A stretch of 56,994 nt of DNA from an uncultured Bacteroides sp. (GTDB lineage Bacteria > Bacteroidota > Bacteroidia > Bacteroidales > Bacteroidaceae), in NCBI GenBank assembly GCA_949292025.1, contig CASEYC010000012.1, positions 1 to 56,994 on the forward strand, in the 5' to 3' direction. The translations under genes were made by a program, and so were the position numbers. Under the pieces are notes generated by a model. That model worked only from the letters and a program-made list of their open reading frames with translations, searched no databases and was not told the DNA's origin. This document shows, in pieces, positions 16,128-24,082 of this stretch. The number at the start of each line of letters is the position of its first letter. Position 1 is the stretch's first letter.

Positions 16128-17918
16128 TTAATGTGTGGTGATTGTCTTGCATTTCTCCTTCAGCCACGCCTGTTCTTCCTTGTCCAGGTCGGGAGACAGT
16201 TTTTCGTACACCGTCCGGTGATAGTTGTTCAGCCAGCGGATTTCCTCGTCGTCCAGCAGCTCGCGGATGAGGCCCGTGGTGTCTATGGGGCAGAGGGTGA
16301 CAGTCTCGAACTTAAGGTAGTTGCCGAACATCCCTTCGCCGGCGGGGACAGTGAGCATCAGGTTTTCCGTGCGGATGCCGTGGCTGCCTGCCTTGTAGAC
16401 GCCAGGCTCGTTGGAGGTCAGCATGCCGGCTTTCAGCGTCACCGGATTTTCGTTCATGCGGATGCTCTGCGGGCCTTCGTGCACGTTCAGGAAGTGTCCC
16501 ACGCCGTGGCCGGTGCCGTGCAGGTAGTTCATCCGGCGTTGCCAGATGGGCATACGGGCCAATACGTCCAGTTGGGCGCCGCGCGTGCCTTCGGGGAAGA
16601 CCGCCGTGGCCAGGGCGATGTGGCCTTTCAGTATCAAGGTGTAGTCCTCTTTTTCTTCTTGAGTCAGGGGGCCGAGGGCAATGGTGCGGGTGATGTCCGT
16701 GGTGCCGTCCAGGTATTGAGCGCCCGAATCCAGCAGGAGGAAGCCCTCCGGACGGAGCGGGACGTCGGTCTCCGGCGTGGCTTCGTAATGCACGATGGCG
16801 CCGTGTTCGCGATAGCCCGCGATGGTGTCGAAGCTCTCGCCCATGTAGAGCGGCTGTGCGGCGCGGAAGGCGTGCAACTTCTTGTCCACGCTGATTTCCG
16901 TCTCCCCGCCTTGGGGCACGGCTTCTTCCAGCCATTTCAGGAATTTCACCAAGGCCACCCCGTCGCGTTGCATGGCGCGGTGAAGCCCTTCGATTTCCAC
17001 CTCGTTGCGCACGGCCTTCAGCAGGGCGACAGGCGAGGGGGCGTTGATGAGGCGGCACGCGGAGGGCACGGCAGAGAGCAGCGCGTAGTTGGTCTTGGCA
17101 CTTTCCAGCCAGAGGGTGGAGTAGGGCGCCTTGGCCAGGAATGTCTGTATCTCTTCGTAAGGATGCACCTCCACGCCGTTTTGCGCCAAGTAGGCGTTCA
17201 ATTCTTCATCTACCTTAGTCGGCTGAATGAACAGGCGGGCTTTGTCTTTCTCTATCAACAAGTAGCTGACAACCACCGGATTGCAGTGGATATCATTGCC
17301 CCGGATGTTGAGCGTCCAAGCTATTTCGTCCAAGGCGGGGAGCAACAAGGCGTCGGCGCCGGCTTCCTCCATCTGTTGGCGGATGAGGCCCAGTTTCTCT
17401 TCGCAACTTTTCCCGGCGTATGCCAGGGAGTGAATGAACGCTTTCCCCTCCGGCAGGGGCGGCCTGTCCGTCCAAATCCCCTCAAAGGGGCAGGCTACGT
17501 CTTGGAGGCACATTGACCGGCGCTCCAAGGCACTTTGCAGGGCATTCGCCGAAGCGGAGGCAAATACCTCTCCTTCAATGCCCACGGCTTCGCCCGGACG
17601 GAGGCGGGCTTGCAGGAAGGCGGTGATGCCCGGCGTGTCGGGCAGCCCTTCTTTGTAAAGGTCGATGCCCGAACCTTCCAGTTGCTTGGCGGCTTGCAGG
17701 AAGTAGCGCGAGTCTGTCCATAGCCCGGCTTCCCTCAGGGTGACCACCAGCGTGCCTGCCGAGCCGGTGAAGCCGGAGAACCATTCGCGCGCCTGCCAGT
17801 GGGGCGCCACGTATTCACTGATGTGCGGGTCAGTGCTGGGGATGATGAAGGCGGCCACTTTCTTCCGGCGCATCATCTCGCGCAGCTTCTGTATGCGTTC
17901 TTTGACGGGAGTGCTCAT
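16128..17918 (-). CDS. Xaa-Pro aminopeptidase (peptidase M24B)
   Basis: The enzyme removes an N-terminal residue next to proline. It has the three-part layout of eukaryote-like aminopeptidase P: two creatinase-type N-terminal domains and a C-terminal pita-bread domain. Metal ligands are D397 and D408 (LDSGAQYLDGTTDIT), the histidine in GTGHGVGHFLNVHEGP, and glutamates in SNEPGVY and KFETVTL. I used the ATG at 17918 (MSTPVKERI), giving 596 residues; the longer frame from 17954 crosses the promoter. It is a cytoplasmic enzyme, as no signal peptide is present. Confidence 0.94.
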   Translation of the reverse strand: MSTPVKERIQKLREMMRRKKVAAFIIPSTDPHISEYVAPHWQAREWFSGFTGSAGTLVVTLREAGLWTDSRYFLQAAKQLEGSGIDLYKEGLPDTPGITAFLQARLRPGEAVGIEGEVFASASANALQSALERRSMCLQDVACPFEGIWTDRPPLPEGKAFIHSLAYAGKSCEEKLGLIRQQMEEAGADALLLPALDEIAWTLNIRGNDIHCNPVVVSYLLIEKDKARLFIQPTKVDEELNAYLAQNGVEVHPYEEIQTFLAKAPYSTLWLESAKTNYALLSAVPSACRLINAPSPVALLKAVRNEVEIEGLHRAMQRDGVALVKFLKWLEEAVPQGGETEISVDKKLHAFRAAQPLYMGESFDTIAGYREHGAIVHYEATPETDVPLRPEGFLLLDSGAQYLDGTTDITRTIALGPLTQEEKEDYTLILKGHIALATAVFPEGTRGAQLDVLARMPIWQRRMNYLHGTGHGVGHFLNVHEGPQSIRMNENPVTLKAGMLTSNEPGVYKAGSHGIRTENLMLTVPAGEGMFGNYLKFETVTLCPIDTTGLIRELLDDEEIRWLNNYHRTVYEKLSPDLDKEEQAWLKEKCKTITTH

Positions 17919-17951
17919 ATATATAAATAGGTATAGCGGTTTAATTTTCCC

Positions 17952-17982
17952 CAAAGGTACGGATTTCCGGGCAATAAGGAAA
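17952..17982 (-). promoter_or_regulatory. Promoter of the aminopeptidase/carbonic anhydrase operon
   Basis: On the minus strand TACCTTTG (17952-17959) is preceded at exactly 19 bases by TTTC (17979-17982), one base off the TTTG -33 consensus. The start codon lies 33 bases downstream. Confidence rests on both the motif and the spacing. Confidence 0.7.
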
Positions 17983-18017
17983 TTTTTCCGCAGAAATCTT
18001 TTCCTTGTCTCCCGTTG

Positions 18018-18048
18018 TTTGTCTTCTTGCGGAAATGATATACCTTTG
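18018..18048 (+). promoter_or_regulatory. Promoter of the MFS transporter gene (full consensus)
   Basis: TTTG (18018-18021), exactly 19 bases, then TACCTTTG (18041-18048) is a perfect Bacteroidetes primary-sigma promoter. It predicts a leader of roughly 190 bases before the ATG at 18246, longer than usual here, with a tandem repeat inside it. It is divergent from the aminopeptidase promoter. Confidence 0.8.
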
Positions 18049-18111
18049 CACCCCGTTTGGCATCCGGGCTTCGGTGCGACAAGCGACAGGCGACAGTTTT
18101 ACCTGCTTTTG

Positions 18112-18177
18112 CTTACCCATGCCTGCGCCCGTGCTTACCCGTACCTGCGCCCGCGCTTAGGCGTACCTGCGCCCGTG
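18112..18177. repeat. 22-base tandem repeat, three full units plus a partial fourth
   Basis: Units at 18112-18133, 18134-18155 and 18156-18177 each start with CTTA and contain CCTGCGCCCG; they differ at a few positions. A degraded fourth begins at 18178. The array lies in the predicted 5' leader of the MFS gene. Bases 17919-18245 hold the two divergent promoters and this array but no convincing gene. Confidence 0.85.
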
Positions 18178-18245
18178 CTTAGGGATATACCTGGACGCAG
18201 CCGGGAAGATGCCAGACGTAAGATGTTGATAGACAATGCGATTAT

Positions 18246-19481
18246 ATGATACACTCCGTTTGGAATAAAGTCAAGGGCCATCCCCACGTTGCGCAAGGGA
18301 CGGCATACGCCATTTTGTTCACGATGGGCACCTGCCATCTGCTGAACGACATGATCCAGTCGGTCATCCCCGCGCTCTATCCGCTCTTGAAGGATACGTT
18401 CGGCTTCACCTTCGCGCAGATTGGCGTCATCACGCTGGTTTTCCAACTGACCTCCTCCATCTTCCAACCTTTCATCGGGCTGTATGCCGACCGCCATCCG
18501 CAGCCCTATTCCCTTTCGCTGGGGATGTGCTTCACGCTGGTGGGGCTGCTGGCTTTGGCGTTTGCTACCAATTTCCTGCTGATACTCCTCTCCGTGGCGT
18601 TGATAGGTTGCGGCTCGTCGGTGTTCCATCCGGAAGCTTCGCGGGTGGCGCAGATGGCTTCGGGCGGGCACAAGAGCCTGGCGCAATCCATCTTCCAGGT
18701 GGGCGGCAACGGCGGCAGTGCGATAGGCCCGCTGCTGGCGGCGCTGATAGTCATACCTTTCGGGCAGCACGCCGTGGGGTGGTTCGCGCTGGCGGCTCTG
18801 TTGGCTTCCTTCCTCTTGGCGAGGGTGGGGTATTGGTATAGCCTGGTGTTGCGCGAGGTGAAGGCATCGCGGCGGAAAAGCAGCGTGGCGGTTGCGGCCT
18901 TGCCCAGGCGGGTGGTGCGCATTTCCTTGGGCATCCTGGTGCTGATGATTTTCTCCAAATACTTCTTCAACGCCTGTATGACCAGCTACTTCACCTTCTA
19001 TCTGATAGAGAAATTCGGGCTGACGGTGCAGCAATCCCAGTATTGCCTTTTCGCCTACCTGGCCGCCTTCGCCATAGGCACCTTGGTCGGCGGCTTCCTG
19101 GGCGACCGCTACGGGCGCAAGTACGTCATCCTTTTCTCCATCCTGGGCGCGGCGCCCTTCACGTTGGCCATGCCCTACTTGAATCTGGCCGGCACGTTGT
19201 CGATGGCCGTCATCACCGGGTTGGTGATAGCCTCCGCTTTCTCCGTCATCGTGGTGTATGCCACGGACTTGATGCCGGACAAAGTCGGCATGATAGCCGG
19301 CATCTTCTTCGGCCTGATGTTCGGCTTGGGCGGCATCGGTTCGGCTTTCTTTGGCTGGCTGGCGGACGTGACGAGCATCGAGTTCATTTTCCACGTCAGC
19401 ACCTGGCTGCCGCTGATGGGCGTGGTGGCGGTGTTCTTGCCGGATATACGGCCGGGGAGGGCGAAAGGAGGAATATCGTGA
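18246..19481 (+). CDS. MFS exporter, fosmidomycin-resistance (Fsr)-like
   Basis: This is a 411-residue transporter with about 12 membrane helices. The N-terminal motifs CHLLNDMIQSVIPALYP and QPFIGLYADRHPQP, plus GGNGGSAIGPL in the first half and GDRYGRK in the second, match the Fsr branch of the major facilitator superfamily, which exports small drugs. The natural substrate is not known, and resistance is only inferred from the family. The start ATG at 18246 gives the expected short cytoplasmic N-terminus. It has its own strong promoter and a repeat-bearing leader; no regulator gene is adjacent. Confidence 0.85.
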   Translation: MIHSVWNKVKGHPHVAQGTAYAILFTMGTCHLLNDMIQSVIPALYPLLKDTFGFTFAQIGVITLVFQLTSSIFQPFIGLYADRHPQPYSLSLGMCFTLVGLLALAFATNFLLILLSVALIGCGSSVFHPEASRVAQMASGGHKSLAQSIFQVGGNGGSAIGPLLAALIVIPFGQHAVGWFALAALLASFLLARVGYWYSLVLREVKASRRKSSVAVAALPRRVVRISLGILVLMIFSKYFFNACMTSYFTFYLIEKFGLTVQQSQYCLFAYLAAFAIGTLVGGFLGDRYGRKYVILFSILGAAPFTLAMPYLNLAGTLSMAVITGLVIASAFSVIVVYATDLMPDKVGMIAGIFFGLMFGLGGIGSAFFGWLADVTSIEFIFHVSTWLPLMGVVAVFLPDIRPGRAKGGIS

Positions 19482-19523
19482 GCCGGACGCATCGAGTTTT
19501 TTCACAGAAAAAAGCCCGAAAGT

Positions 19524-19554
19524 TTTGTAAATAAAGAAAGTATGTGTAATTTTG
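19524..19554 (+). promoter_or_regulatory. Promoter of rpsU (full consensus)
   Basis: TTTG (19524-19527), 19 bases, TAATTTTG (19547-19554): both elements and spacing fit the Bacteroidetes consensus. The leader to the rpsU start is about 48 bases and AT-rich, without a Shine-Dalgarno sequence. Confidence 0.8.
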
Positions 19555-19608
19555 CCGCTCGAATTTGACAATTAAACTTTTAACCATTAATATTTTAAAC
19601 CAAAAACA

Positions 19609-19800
19609 ATGATTGTAGTACCTGTTAAAGAAGGCGAAAACATCGAAAAGGCGCTGAAGAAGTTCAAGCGCAAATTTGAGAAGACGGGAATCGTGAAAGA
19701 ATTGAGAAGCAGACAGCAATTCGACAAACCGTCTGTAATTAAGAGACTTAAGAAGGAACGTGCCATCTACGTTCAGAAACTTCAGCAAATGGAGGATTAA
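19609..19800 (+). CDS. rpsU: Small ribosomal subunit protein bS21
   Basis: This 63-residue, strongly basic protein opens with the conserved MIVVPVKEGENIEKALKKFK. It binds the small-subunit platform. In Bacteroidia, bS21 together with bS6 and bS18 holds the 3' tail of 16S rRNA so that the anti-Shine-Dalgarno sequence is hidden. The gene has its own promoter and is followed by a recombinase and hpf. In some relatives rpsU itself carries a strong Shine-Dalgarno; none is visible here. Confidence 0.96.
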   Translation: MIVVPVKEGENIEKALKKFKRKFEKTGIVKELRSRQQFDKPSVIKRLKKERAIYVQKLQQMED

Positions 19801-19871
19801 TTTTCGTAAAATCCTTTGATTAATTGAATTCTTTTTCATACATTCGTTGCATGAAATGATTATGTAACGGT

Positions 19872-20759
19872 ATGGACTTGACAGATTCGTTCTTGGATTA
19901 CCTGCTGTACGAGCAGAATTATTCGCAGGAGACCATCAAATCGTACAGGGAGGACATGCTTCAGTTCGAGGCGTTCCTGGCCGAGGAATCCGGGGCGGAC
20001 AAGTCGCTCGCCGAGGTTGGCGCGAAGGAAATACGCGCATGGCTGGCCTCTCTGATGGACCAGGGGCGCGCCTCCACCACGGTCAACCGCAAGCTGAGCA
20101 CCTTGCATTCTTTCTATAAGTTCCTGCTGAAGCGGGACATTTGCCGGGTCGATCCCTCGCGGAAAGTCATGGGGCCGAAAAACAAGAAAAAGTTGCCGGT
20201 CTTTGTGAAGGAAGCCGAGATGGACAGGCTGCTGGACGATGTGAGCTTCGGGGAAGGATTTGAGGCGTGCAGGGATCGCGCCATTGTCGAGACGTTCTAC
20301 CTGACGGGCATACGATTGTCCGAACTGATAGGGCTGAAGGACGTGGATGTGGATTTCTCCTCGATGCAACTGAAGGTGACGGGAAAGCGCAACAAGCAAC
20401 GCCTGGTTCCCTTTGGTGAAGAGCTGAAGAAAGATTTGCAGGAATATGTCAAGTTGCGGGATGAGACGGTCGTCGGCGGGGCAAAGGCATTTTTTGTCCG
20501 CAAGTCCGGTGAACAATTATACCGCAGTATCGTTGATAATATAGTGAAGCGAAACCTCTCGAAGGTGGCGACCGTGCAGAAGAAGTCTCCCCACGTGCTG
20601 AGGCATACCTTTGCGACGCAGATGCTGAACCACGACGCTCAGTTAGGCTCAATAAAGGAACTGCTGGGGCACGAAAGCCTGGCGACGACCGAAGTCTATA
20701 CGCATACCACTTTCGAGGAACTTAAAAGAATGTATAACCAAGCCCATCCTCGGGCTTAA
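19872..20759 (+). CDS. xerC: Tyrosine recombinase, XerC/XerD-like
   Basis: The full catalytic set is present: R148 (TGIRLSEL), K172 (TGKRNKQR), H241 and R244 (HVLRHTFAT), H267 (LGHESLATTEVY) and nucleophile Y276. The N-terminal SAM-like DNA-binding domain spans about 1-90. Length, 295 residues, and the housekeeping position between rpsU and hpf argue for a chromosome-dimer-resolution enzyme rather than an integrase of a mobile element. The XerC versus XerD assignment is not certain from sequence alone. It starts 71 bases after rpsU. Confidence 0.88.
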   Translation: MDLTDSFLDYLLYEQNYSQETIKSYREDMLQFEAFLAEESGADKSLAEVGAKEIRAWLASLMDQGRASTTVNRKLSTLHSFYKFLLKRDICRVDPSRKVMGPKNKKKLPVFVKEAEMDRLLDDVSFGEGFEACRDRAIVETFYLTGIRLSELIGLKDVDVDFSSMQLKVTGKRNKQRLVPFGEELKKDLQEYVKLRDETVVGGAKAFFVRKSGEQLYRSIVDNIVKRNLSKVATVQKKSPHVLRHTFATQMLNHDAQLGSIKELLGHESLATTEVYTHTTFEELKRMYNQAHPRA

Positions 20760-20763
20760 TAAA

Positions 20764-20770
20764 AAGGAGG
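20764..20770 (+). promoter_or_regulatory. Strong Shine-Dalgarno site of hpf
   Basis: AAGGAGG ends five bases before the hpf ATG. Such a full match to the anti-Shine-Dalgarno is uncommon in Bacteroidetes, where most starts, including those of rpsU and rpoB here, have none. Confidence 0.75.
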
Positions 20771-20775
20771 TAAGT

Positions 20776-21075
20776 ATGGAAGTAAGAATTCAGTCTATTC
20801 ATTTTGACGCATCCGAGCGTCTGCAGGCTTTTATCCAAAAGAAAGCGCAGAAACTGGAAAGATTTTACGATGATATAAAGAAAGTCGAGGTGTCATTGAA
20901 GGTTGTGAAGCCGGAGACTGCCGAAAACAAGGAAGCCGGGGTGAAAGTCCTGGTGCCCAACGGCGAGTTCTACGCAAGCAAAGTTTGCGATACTTTTGAG
21001 GAAGCAGTGGACTTGTGCTTGGAAGCTTTGGAGAAACAACTGGTGAAATACAAAGAAAAACAACGGAACAAGTAA
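20776..21075 (+). CDS. hpf: Ribosome hibernation promoting factor (short HPF/YfiA family)
   Basis: Family members bind the 30S decoding centre and inactivate ribosomes in stationary phase. The 99 residues show the beta-alpha-beta-beta-beta-alpha pattern: VRIQSIHFDAS, a Lys-rich first helix (FIQKKAQKLERFY), strands around KVEVSLKV, and a last helix AVDLCLEALEKQL followed by a basic tail. It lacks the long-form dimerisation domain. It lies 16 bases after the recombinase gene and has an unusually strong Shine-Dalgarno. Confidence 0.93.
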   Translation: MEVRIQSIHFDASERLQAFIQKKAQKLERFYDDIKKVEVSLKVVKPETAENKEAGVKVLVPNGEFYASKVCDTFEEAVDLCLEALEKQLVKYKEKQRNK

Positions 21076-21091
21076 AATTTCCCTCTAAAAT

Positions 21092-21122
21092 TTTGCGGGA
21101 ATAAAAATAATGCCTAACTTTG
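21092..21122 (+). promoter_or_regulatory. Promoter of the tRNA-tuf-secE-nusG-rpl region (full consensus)
   Basis: TTTG (21092-21095), 19 bases, TAACTTTG (21115-21122). It lies 60 bases before the first tRNA. It is the only strong promoter seen before rpoB, so tRNAs, tuf and the ribosomal/RNA polymerase genes may share a transcript. Confidence 0.8.
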
Positions 21123-21182
21123 CAGCCGTTTCGCTGAGCCACCTAAAAGGAACGTAAGTGAAACGGTTGCATTTTGCAAAAC

Positions 21183-21256
21183 GCCTCTTTAGCTCAGCTG
21201 GCCAGAGCACGTGATTTGTAATCTCGGGGTCGTTGGTTCGAATCCGACAAGAGGCT
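21183..21256 (+). tRNA. tRNA-Thr (anticodon TGT)
   Basis: The 74-base cloverleaf has acceptor arms GCCTCTT/AAGAGGC with discriminator T, D-arm AGCTCAGCTGG, anticodon loop TTTGTAA (anticodon TGT) and T-arm GGTTCGAATCC. CCA is not encoded. Confidence 0.95.
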
Positions 21257-21278
21257 CGGAACTTTGAAATAATGGAAA

Positions 21279-21361
21279 GGGCAAATACCAGAGTGGCCAA
21301 ATGGGGCAGACTGTAAATCTGCTGGTTTATACCTTCGGTGGTTCGAATCCATCTTTGCCCA
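21279..21361 (+). tRNA. tRNA-Tyr (anticodon GTA)
   Basis: The 83-base tRNA has acceptor arms GGGCAAA/TTTGCCC, discriminator A, anticodon stem GCAGA/TCTGC around CTGTAAA (GTA), and a long class II variable arm, as expected for bacterial tRNA-Tyr. CCA is not encoded. It lies 22 bases after tRNA-Thr(TGT). Confidence 0.95.
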
Positions 21362-21369
21362 CACTCCTT

Positions 21370-21441
<72 letters not shown>

Positions 21442-21489
21442 CTTTGACATGAAAGCTGATTATTAATCAAATAAATAACAAGAAAAGCT

Positions 21490-22674
21490 ATGGCTAAAGA
21501 GAAATTCGAACGTACCAAACCGCACGTAAACATTGGTACTATTGGTCACGTTGACCACGGTAAGACTACTTTGACCGCCGCTATCACTACGGTTTTGGCA
21601 AAGAAAGGTCTGTCTGAAGTGAAGTCTTTCGATCAGATTGACAATGCTCCCGAAGAAAAGGAGCGTGGTATCACGATCAACACTTCTCACGTTGAATATG
21701 AAACTGCAACTCGTCACTACGCACACGTTGACTGCCCGGGACACGCTGACTATGTGAAGAACATGGTAACGGGTGCTGCCCAGATGGACGGTGCTATCAT
21801 CGTGGTTGCTGCTACCGATGGTCCGATGCCTCAGACTCGCGAGCACATCCTGTTGGCTCGTCAGGTGAACGTGCCCAGACTGGTAGTGTTCATGAACAAG
21901 TGTGACATGGTTGACGACCCCGAAATGCTGGAGCTGGTTGAAATGGAAATGCGCGAACTGCTGTCCGCTTACGATTTCGACGGTGACAACACTCCGTTCA
22001 TCCAGGGTTCCGCTCTGGGCGCATTGAACGGCGTAGAAAAGTGGGAAGAGAAGATCATGGAGCTGATGGATGCTTGCGACACTTGGATTCCTCTGCCTCC
22101 GCGTGACGTTGATAAACCCTTCTTGATGCCTGTTGAGGACGTGTTCTCTATCACGGGTCGTGGTACTGTAGCAACGGGCCGTATCGAGGCTGGTATCATC
22201 AAGGTTGGTGACGAAGTTGAAATCTTGGGTCTGGGCGAAGACAAGAAGTCTGTCGTTACGGGCGTTGAGATGTTCCGCAAGATTTTGGACGAAGGCGAAG
22301 CTGGTGACAATGTAGGTCTGTTGCTGCGCGGTATCGACAAGAACGAGATCAAGCGTGGTATGGTGCTCTGCAAGCCCGGTCAGATCAAGCCTCACTCCAA
22401 GTTCAAAGCTTCTATCTATGTATTGAAGAAAGAAGAAGGTGGCCGTCACACTCCGTTCCACAACAAGTATCGTCCTCAGTTCTATCTGCGCACTATGGAC
22501 TGCACGGGTGAAATCTCCTTGCCCGAAGGCGTAGAAATGGTAATGCCGGGCGACAACGTGGAAATCACGGTTACGCTGATTTACCCGGTAGCCTTGAACG
22601 TAGGTCTGCGCTTCGCTATCCGTGAAGGCGGTCGTACGGTAGGTTCTGGTCAGATCACTGAAATTCTTGACTAA
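21490..22674 (+). CDS. tuf: Translation elongation factor Tu
   Basis: EF-Tu delivers aminoacyl-tRNA to the ribosome. Its GTPase motifs are complete: GHVDHGKT (19-26), DCPGH (81-85) and NKCD (136-139), followed by beta-barrel domains 2 and 3. Length is 394 residues. It is the only tuf in the window and is flanked by tRNA genes, so its mRNA is probably released by tRNA processing. Codon use is strongly biased, as in highly expressed genes. Confidence 0.98.
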   Translation: MAKEKFERTKPHVNIGTIGHVDHGKTTLTAAITTVLAKKGLSEVKSFDQIDNAPEEKERGITINTSHVEYETATRHYAHVDCPGHADYVKNMVTGAAQMDGAIIVVAATDGPMPQTREHILLARQVNVPRLVVFMNKCDMVDDPEMLELVEMEMRELLSAYDFDGDNTPFIQGSALGALNGVEKWEEKIMELMDACDTWIPLPPRDVDKPFLMPVEDVFSITGRGTVATGRIEAGIIKVGDEVEILGLGEDKKSVVTGVEMFRKILDEGEAGDNVGLLLRGIDKNEIKRGMVLCKPGQIKPHSKFKASIYVLKKEEGGRHTPFHNKYRPQFYLRTMDCTGEISLPEGVEMVMPGDNVEITVTLIYPVALNVGLRFAIREGGRTVGSGQITEILD

Positions 22675-22691
22675 GACATATACATTAATCG

Positions 22692-22715
22692 GTTCCCGGA
22701 AGCCCTTTCGGGAAC
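22692..22715 (+). terminator. Hairpin between tuf and tRNA-Trp (weak terminator or processing signal)
   Basis: GTTCCCG (22692-22698) pairs with CGGGAAC (22709-22715) around a 10-base loop. No T-run follows, so it may instead be a stability or processing element that lets transcription continue into tRNA-Trp and secE. Confidence 0.4.
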
Positions 22716-22728
22716 TGATTATGTTCAT

Positions 22729-22801
22729 ACGGGAATAGCTCAGTTGGTAGAGCATCGGTCTCCAAAACCGAGTGTCGGGAGTTCGAGCCTCTCTTCCCGT
22801 G
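22729..22801 (+). tRNA. tRNA-Trp (anticodon CCA)
   Basis: The 73-base cloverleaf has acceptor arms ACGGGAA/TTCCCGT with discriminator G, anticodon stem TCGGT/ACCGA with CCA in the loop, and T-arm GGAGTTCGAGCCTC. Its 3' end is only 14 bases before the secE start, so processing would leave secE with a very short leader. Confidence 0.95.
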
Positions 22802-22815
22802 CTAATATTATTGCA

Positions 22816-23004
22816 ATGAAGAAAATTGTAACATATTTCAAGGAATCTTACGACGAACTTGTACATAAAGTGTCGTGGCCTACTTATGCCGAACTGACCA
22901 GCAGTGCAGTGGCTGTTTTATATGCTTCCCTGCTCATTGCATTGGTGGTGTTTGTGATGGACTTCTGTTTCCAGAACATCATGGAGTTTGTTTATCCTCA
23001 TTAA
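22816..23004 (+). CDS. secE: Protein translocase subunit SecE
   Basis: SecE clamps SecY in the translocon. The 62 residues show the single-helix bacterial form: amphipathic stretch FKESYDELVHKVSWPTYAEL, then one membrane helix (about 30-52). The start ATG at 22816 follows tRNA-Trp; the longer open frame from 22744 runs through the tRNA and is not real. The partner secY lies in the S10/spc cluster at 47388. Confidence 0.93.
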   Translation: MKKIVTYFKESYDELVHKVSWPTYAELTSSAVAVLYASLLIALVVFVMDFCFQNIMEFVYPH

Positions 23005-23017
23005 AACGTAGTTGCTA

Positions 23018-23560
23018 ATGTCTGAGGTAGAAAAGAAATGGTATGTTCTACGTGCCGTTAGTGGCAAGGAAGCTAAGGTTAAGGAGTATCTTGATGCAGA
23101 CATCAGGAACAGCGACCTTGGCGACTATGTGTCTCAGGTATTGATTCCCACTGAAAAGGTGTATCAGGTTCGCAATGGCAAAAAGATTGTGAAAGAGAGA
23201 AGCTATCTCCCTGGTTACGTTTTGGTGGAAGCTGCGTTGGTTGGTGAGGTGCCTCACCGTTTGAGGAACACGCCGAATGTGATTGGATTCTTGGGCGGAA
23301 TGGACAAACCCGTTCCCTTGAGACAATCGGAAGTCAACCGGATTCTTGGTACCGTCGATGAATTGCAGGATTCGGGTGAAGACCTGAACATCCCGTTTGT
23401 CGTGGGCGAAGCTGTCAAGGTGAACTACGGGCCGTTCAGCGGTTTCAGTGGTGTCATCGAGGAAGTGAATGCCGAGAAGAAGAAACTGAAGGTCATGGTA
23501 AAGATATTTGGGCGGAAAACGCCGCTTGAGTTGGGCTTTATGCAAGTGGAAAAGGAATGA
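23018..23560 (+). CDS. nusG: Transcription termination/antitermination factor NusG
   Basis: The NGN domain opens with KKWYVLRAVSGKE and includes YLPGYVLVEA. A C-terminal KOW domain (about 125-180) carries VNYGPFSGFSGVIEEV. Length is 180 residues from the ATG at 23018; an upstream TTG would add two residues. It binds RNA polymerase and couples transcription with translation. It lies 13 bases after secE, the usual order. Confidence 0.96.
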   Translation: MSEVEKKWYVLRAVSGKEAKVKEYLDADIRNSDLGDYVSQVLIPTEKVYQVRNGKKIVKERSYLPGYVLVEAALVGEVPHRLRNTPNVIGFLGGMDKPVPLRQSEVNRILGTVDELQDSGEDLNIPFVVGEAVKVNYGPFSGFSGVIEEVNAEKKKLKVMVKIFGRKTPLELGFMQVEKE

Positions 23561-23619
23561 TGCAGTTGTTACGTTGCATGGTTCCCGTCATTAGTGTAAT
23601 ATATAAATCAAATTGAAAA

Positions 23620-24063
23620 ATGGCTAAAGAAGTTGCTGGACTAATCAAGTTACAGATTAAAGGAGGCGCTGCAAATCCATCACCTCCCGTAGGCCCTGCC
23701 TTGGGTTCGAAGGGTATCAACATCATGGAGTTTTGCAAGCAATTCAACGCCAGAACCCAGGACAAGGCAGGAAAAGTCCTTCCTGTAATTATCACTTATT
23801 ATACGGATAAGTCCTTTGATTTCGTCATCAAGACTCCGCCTGTAGCAATTCAGTTGCTGGAGTTGACGAAGCAAAAGAGTGGTTCTGCTGAGCCTAATCG
23901 TAAGAAGGTTGCCGAGATTACTTGGGACCAGGTTCGTACGATTGCACAGGATAAGTTGGTTGACTTGAACTGCTTTACTGTAGAAGCTGCCATGAAGATG
24001 GTTGCCGGTACAGCAAGAAGTATGGGTATCACTGTAAAAGGGGAGTTCCCGGTTAATGATTAA
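23620..24063 (+). CDS. rplK: Large ribosomal subunit protein uL11
   Basis: The 147 residues start with the conserved [19 protein letters not shown] and [15 protein letters not shown]. The C-terminal domain binds the GTPase-associated region of 23S rRNA ([10 protein letters not shown] at the end). The 59-base gap after nusG contains a small hairpin-like ATGCA/TGCAT and could be part of an L1 or L11 control region, though no clear site is recognised. Confidence 0.97.
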   Translation: MAKEVAGLIKLQIKGGAANPSPPVGPALGSKGINIMEFCKQFNARTQDKAGKVLPVIITYYTDKSFDFVIKTPPVAIQLLELTKQKSGSAEPNRKKVAEITWDQVRTIAQDKLVDLNCFTVEAAMKMVAGTARSMGITVKGEFPVND

Positions 24064-24082
24064 CTTATAAACTTCAATTAGA

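Noticed and set aside
18112-18200. The tandem repeat as a short CRISPR array
   Set aside because: Units are contiguous without spacers and no cas genes are near.
18135-19571. A 478-residue minus-strand frame opposite the MFS gene
   Set aside because: It has no motifs, is rich in Gln/His/Arg, and the plus strand has a clear transporter with its own promoter.
19872-20759. The tyrosine recombinase as an integrase of a mobile element or an invertase for the flanking repeats
   Set aside because: Its position between rpsU and hpf, the Xer-like length and the absence of attachment sites or cargo point to a housekeeping recombinase.
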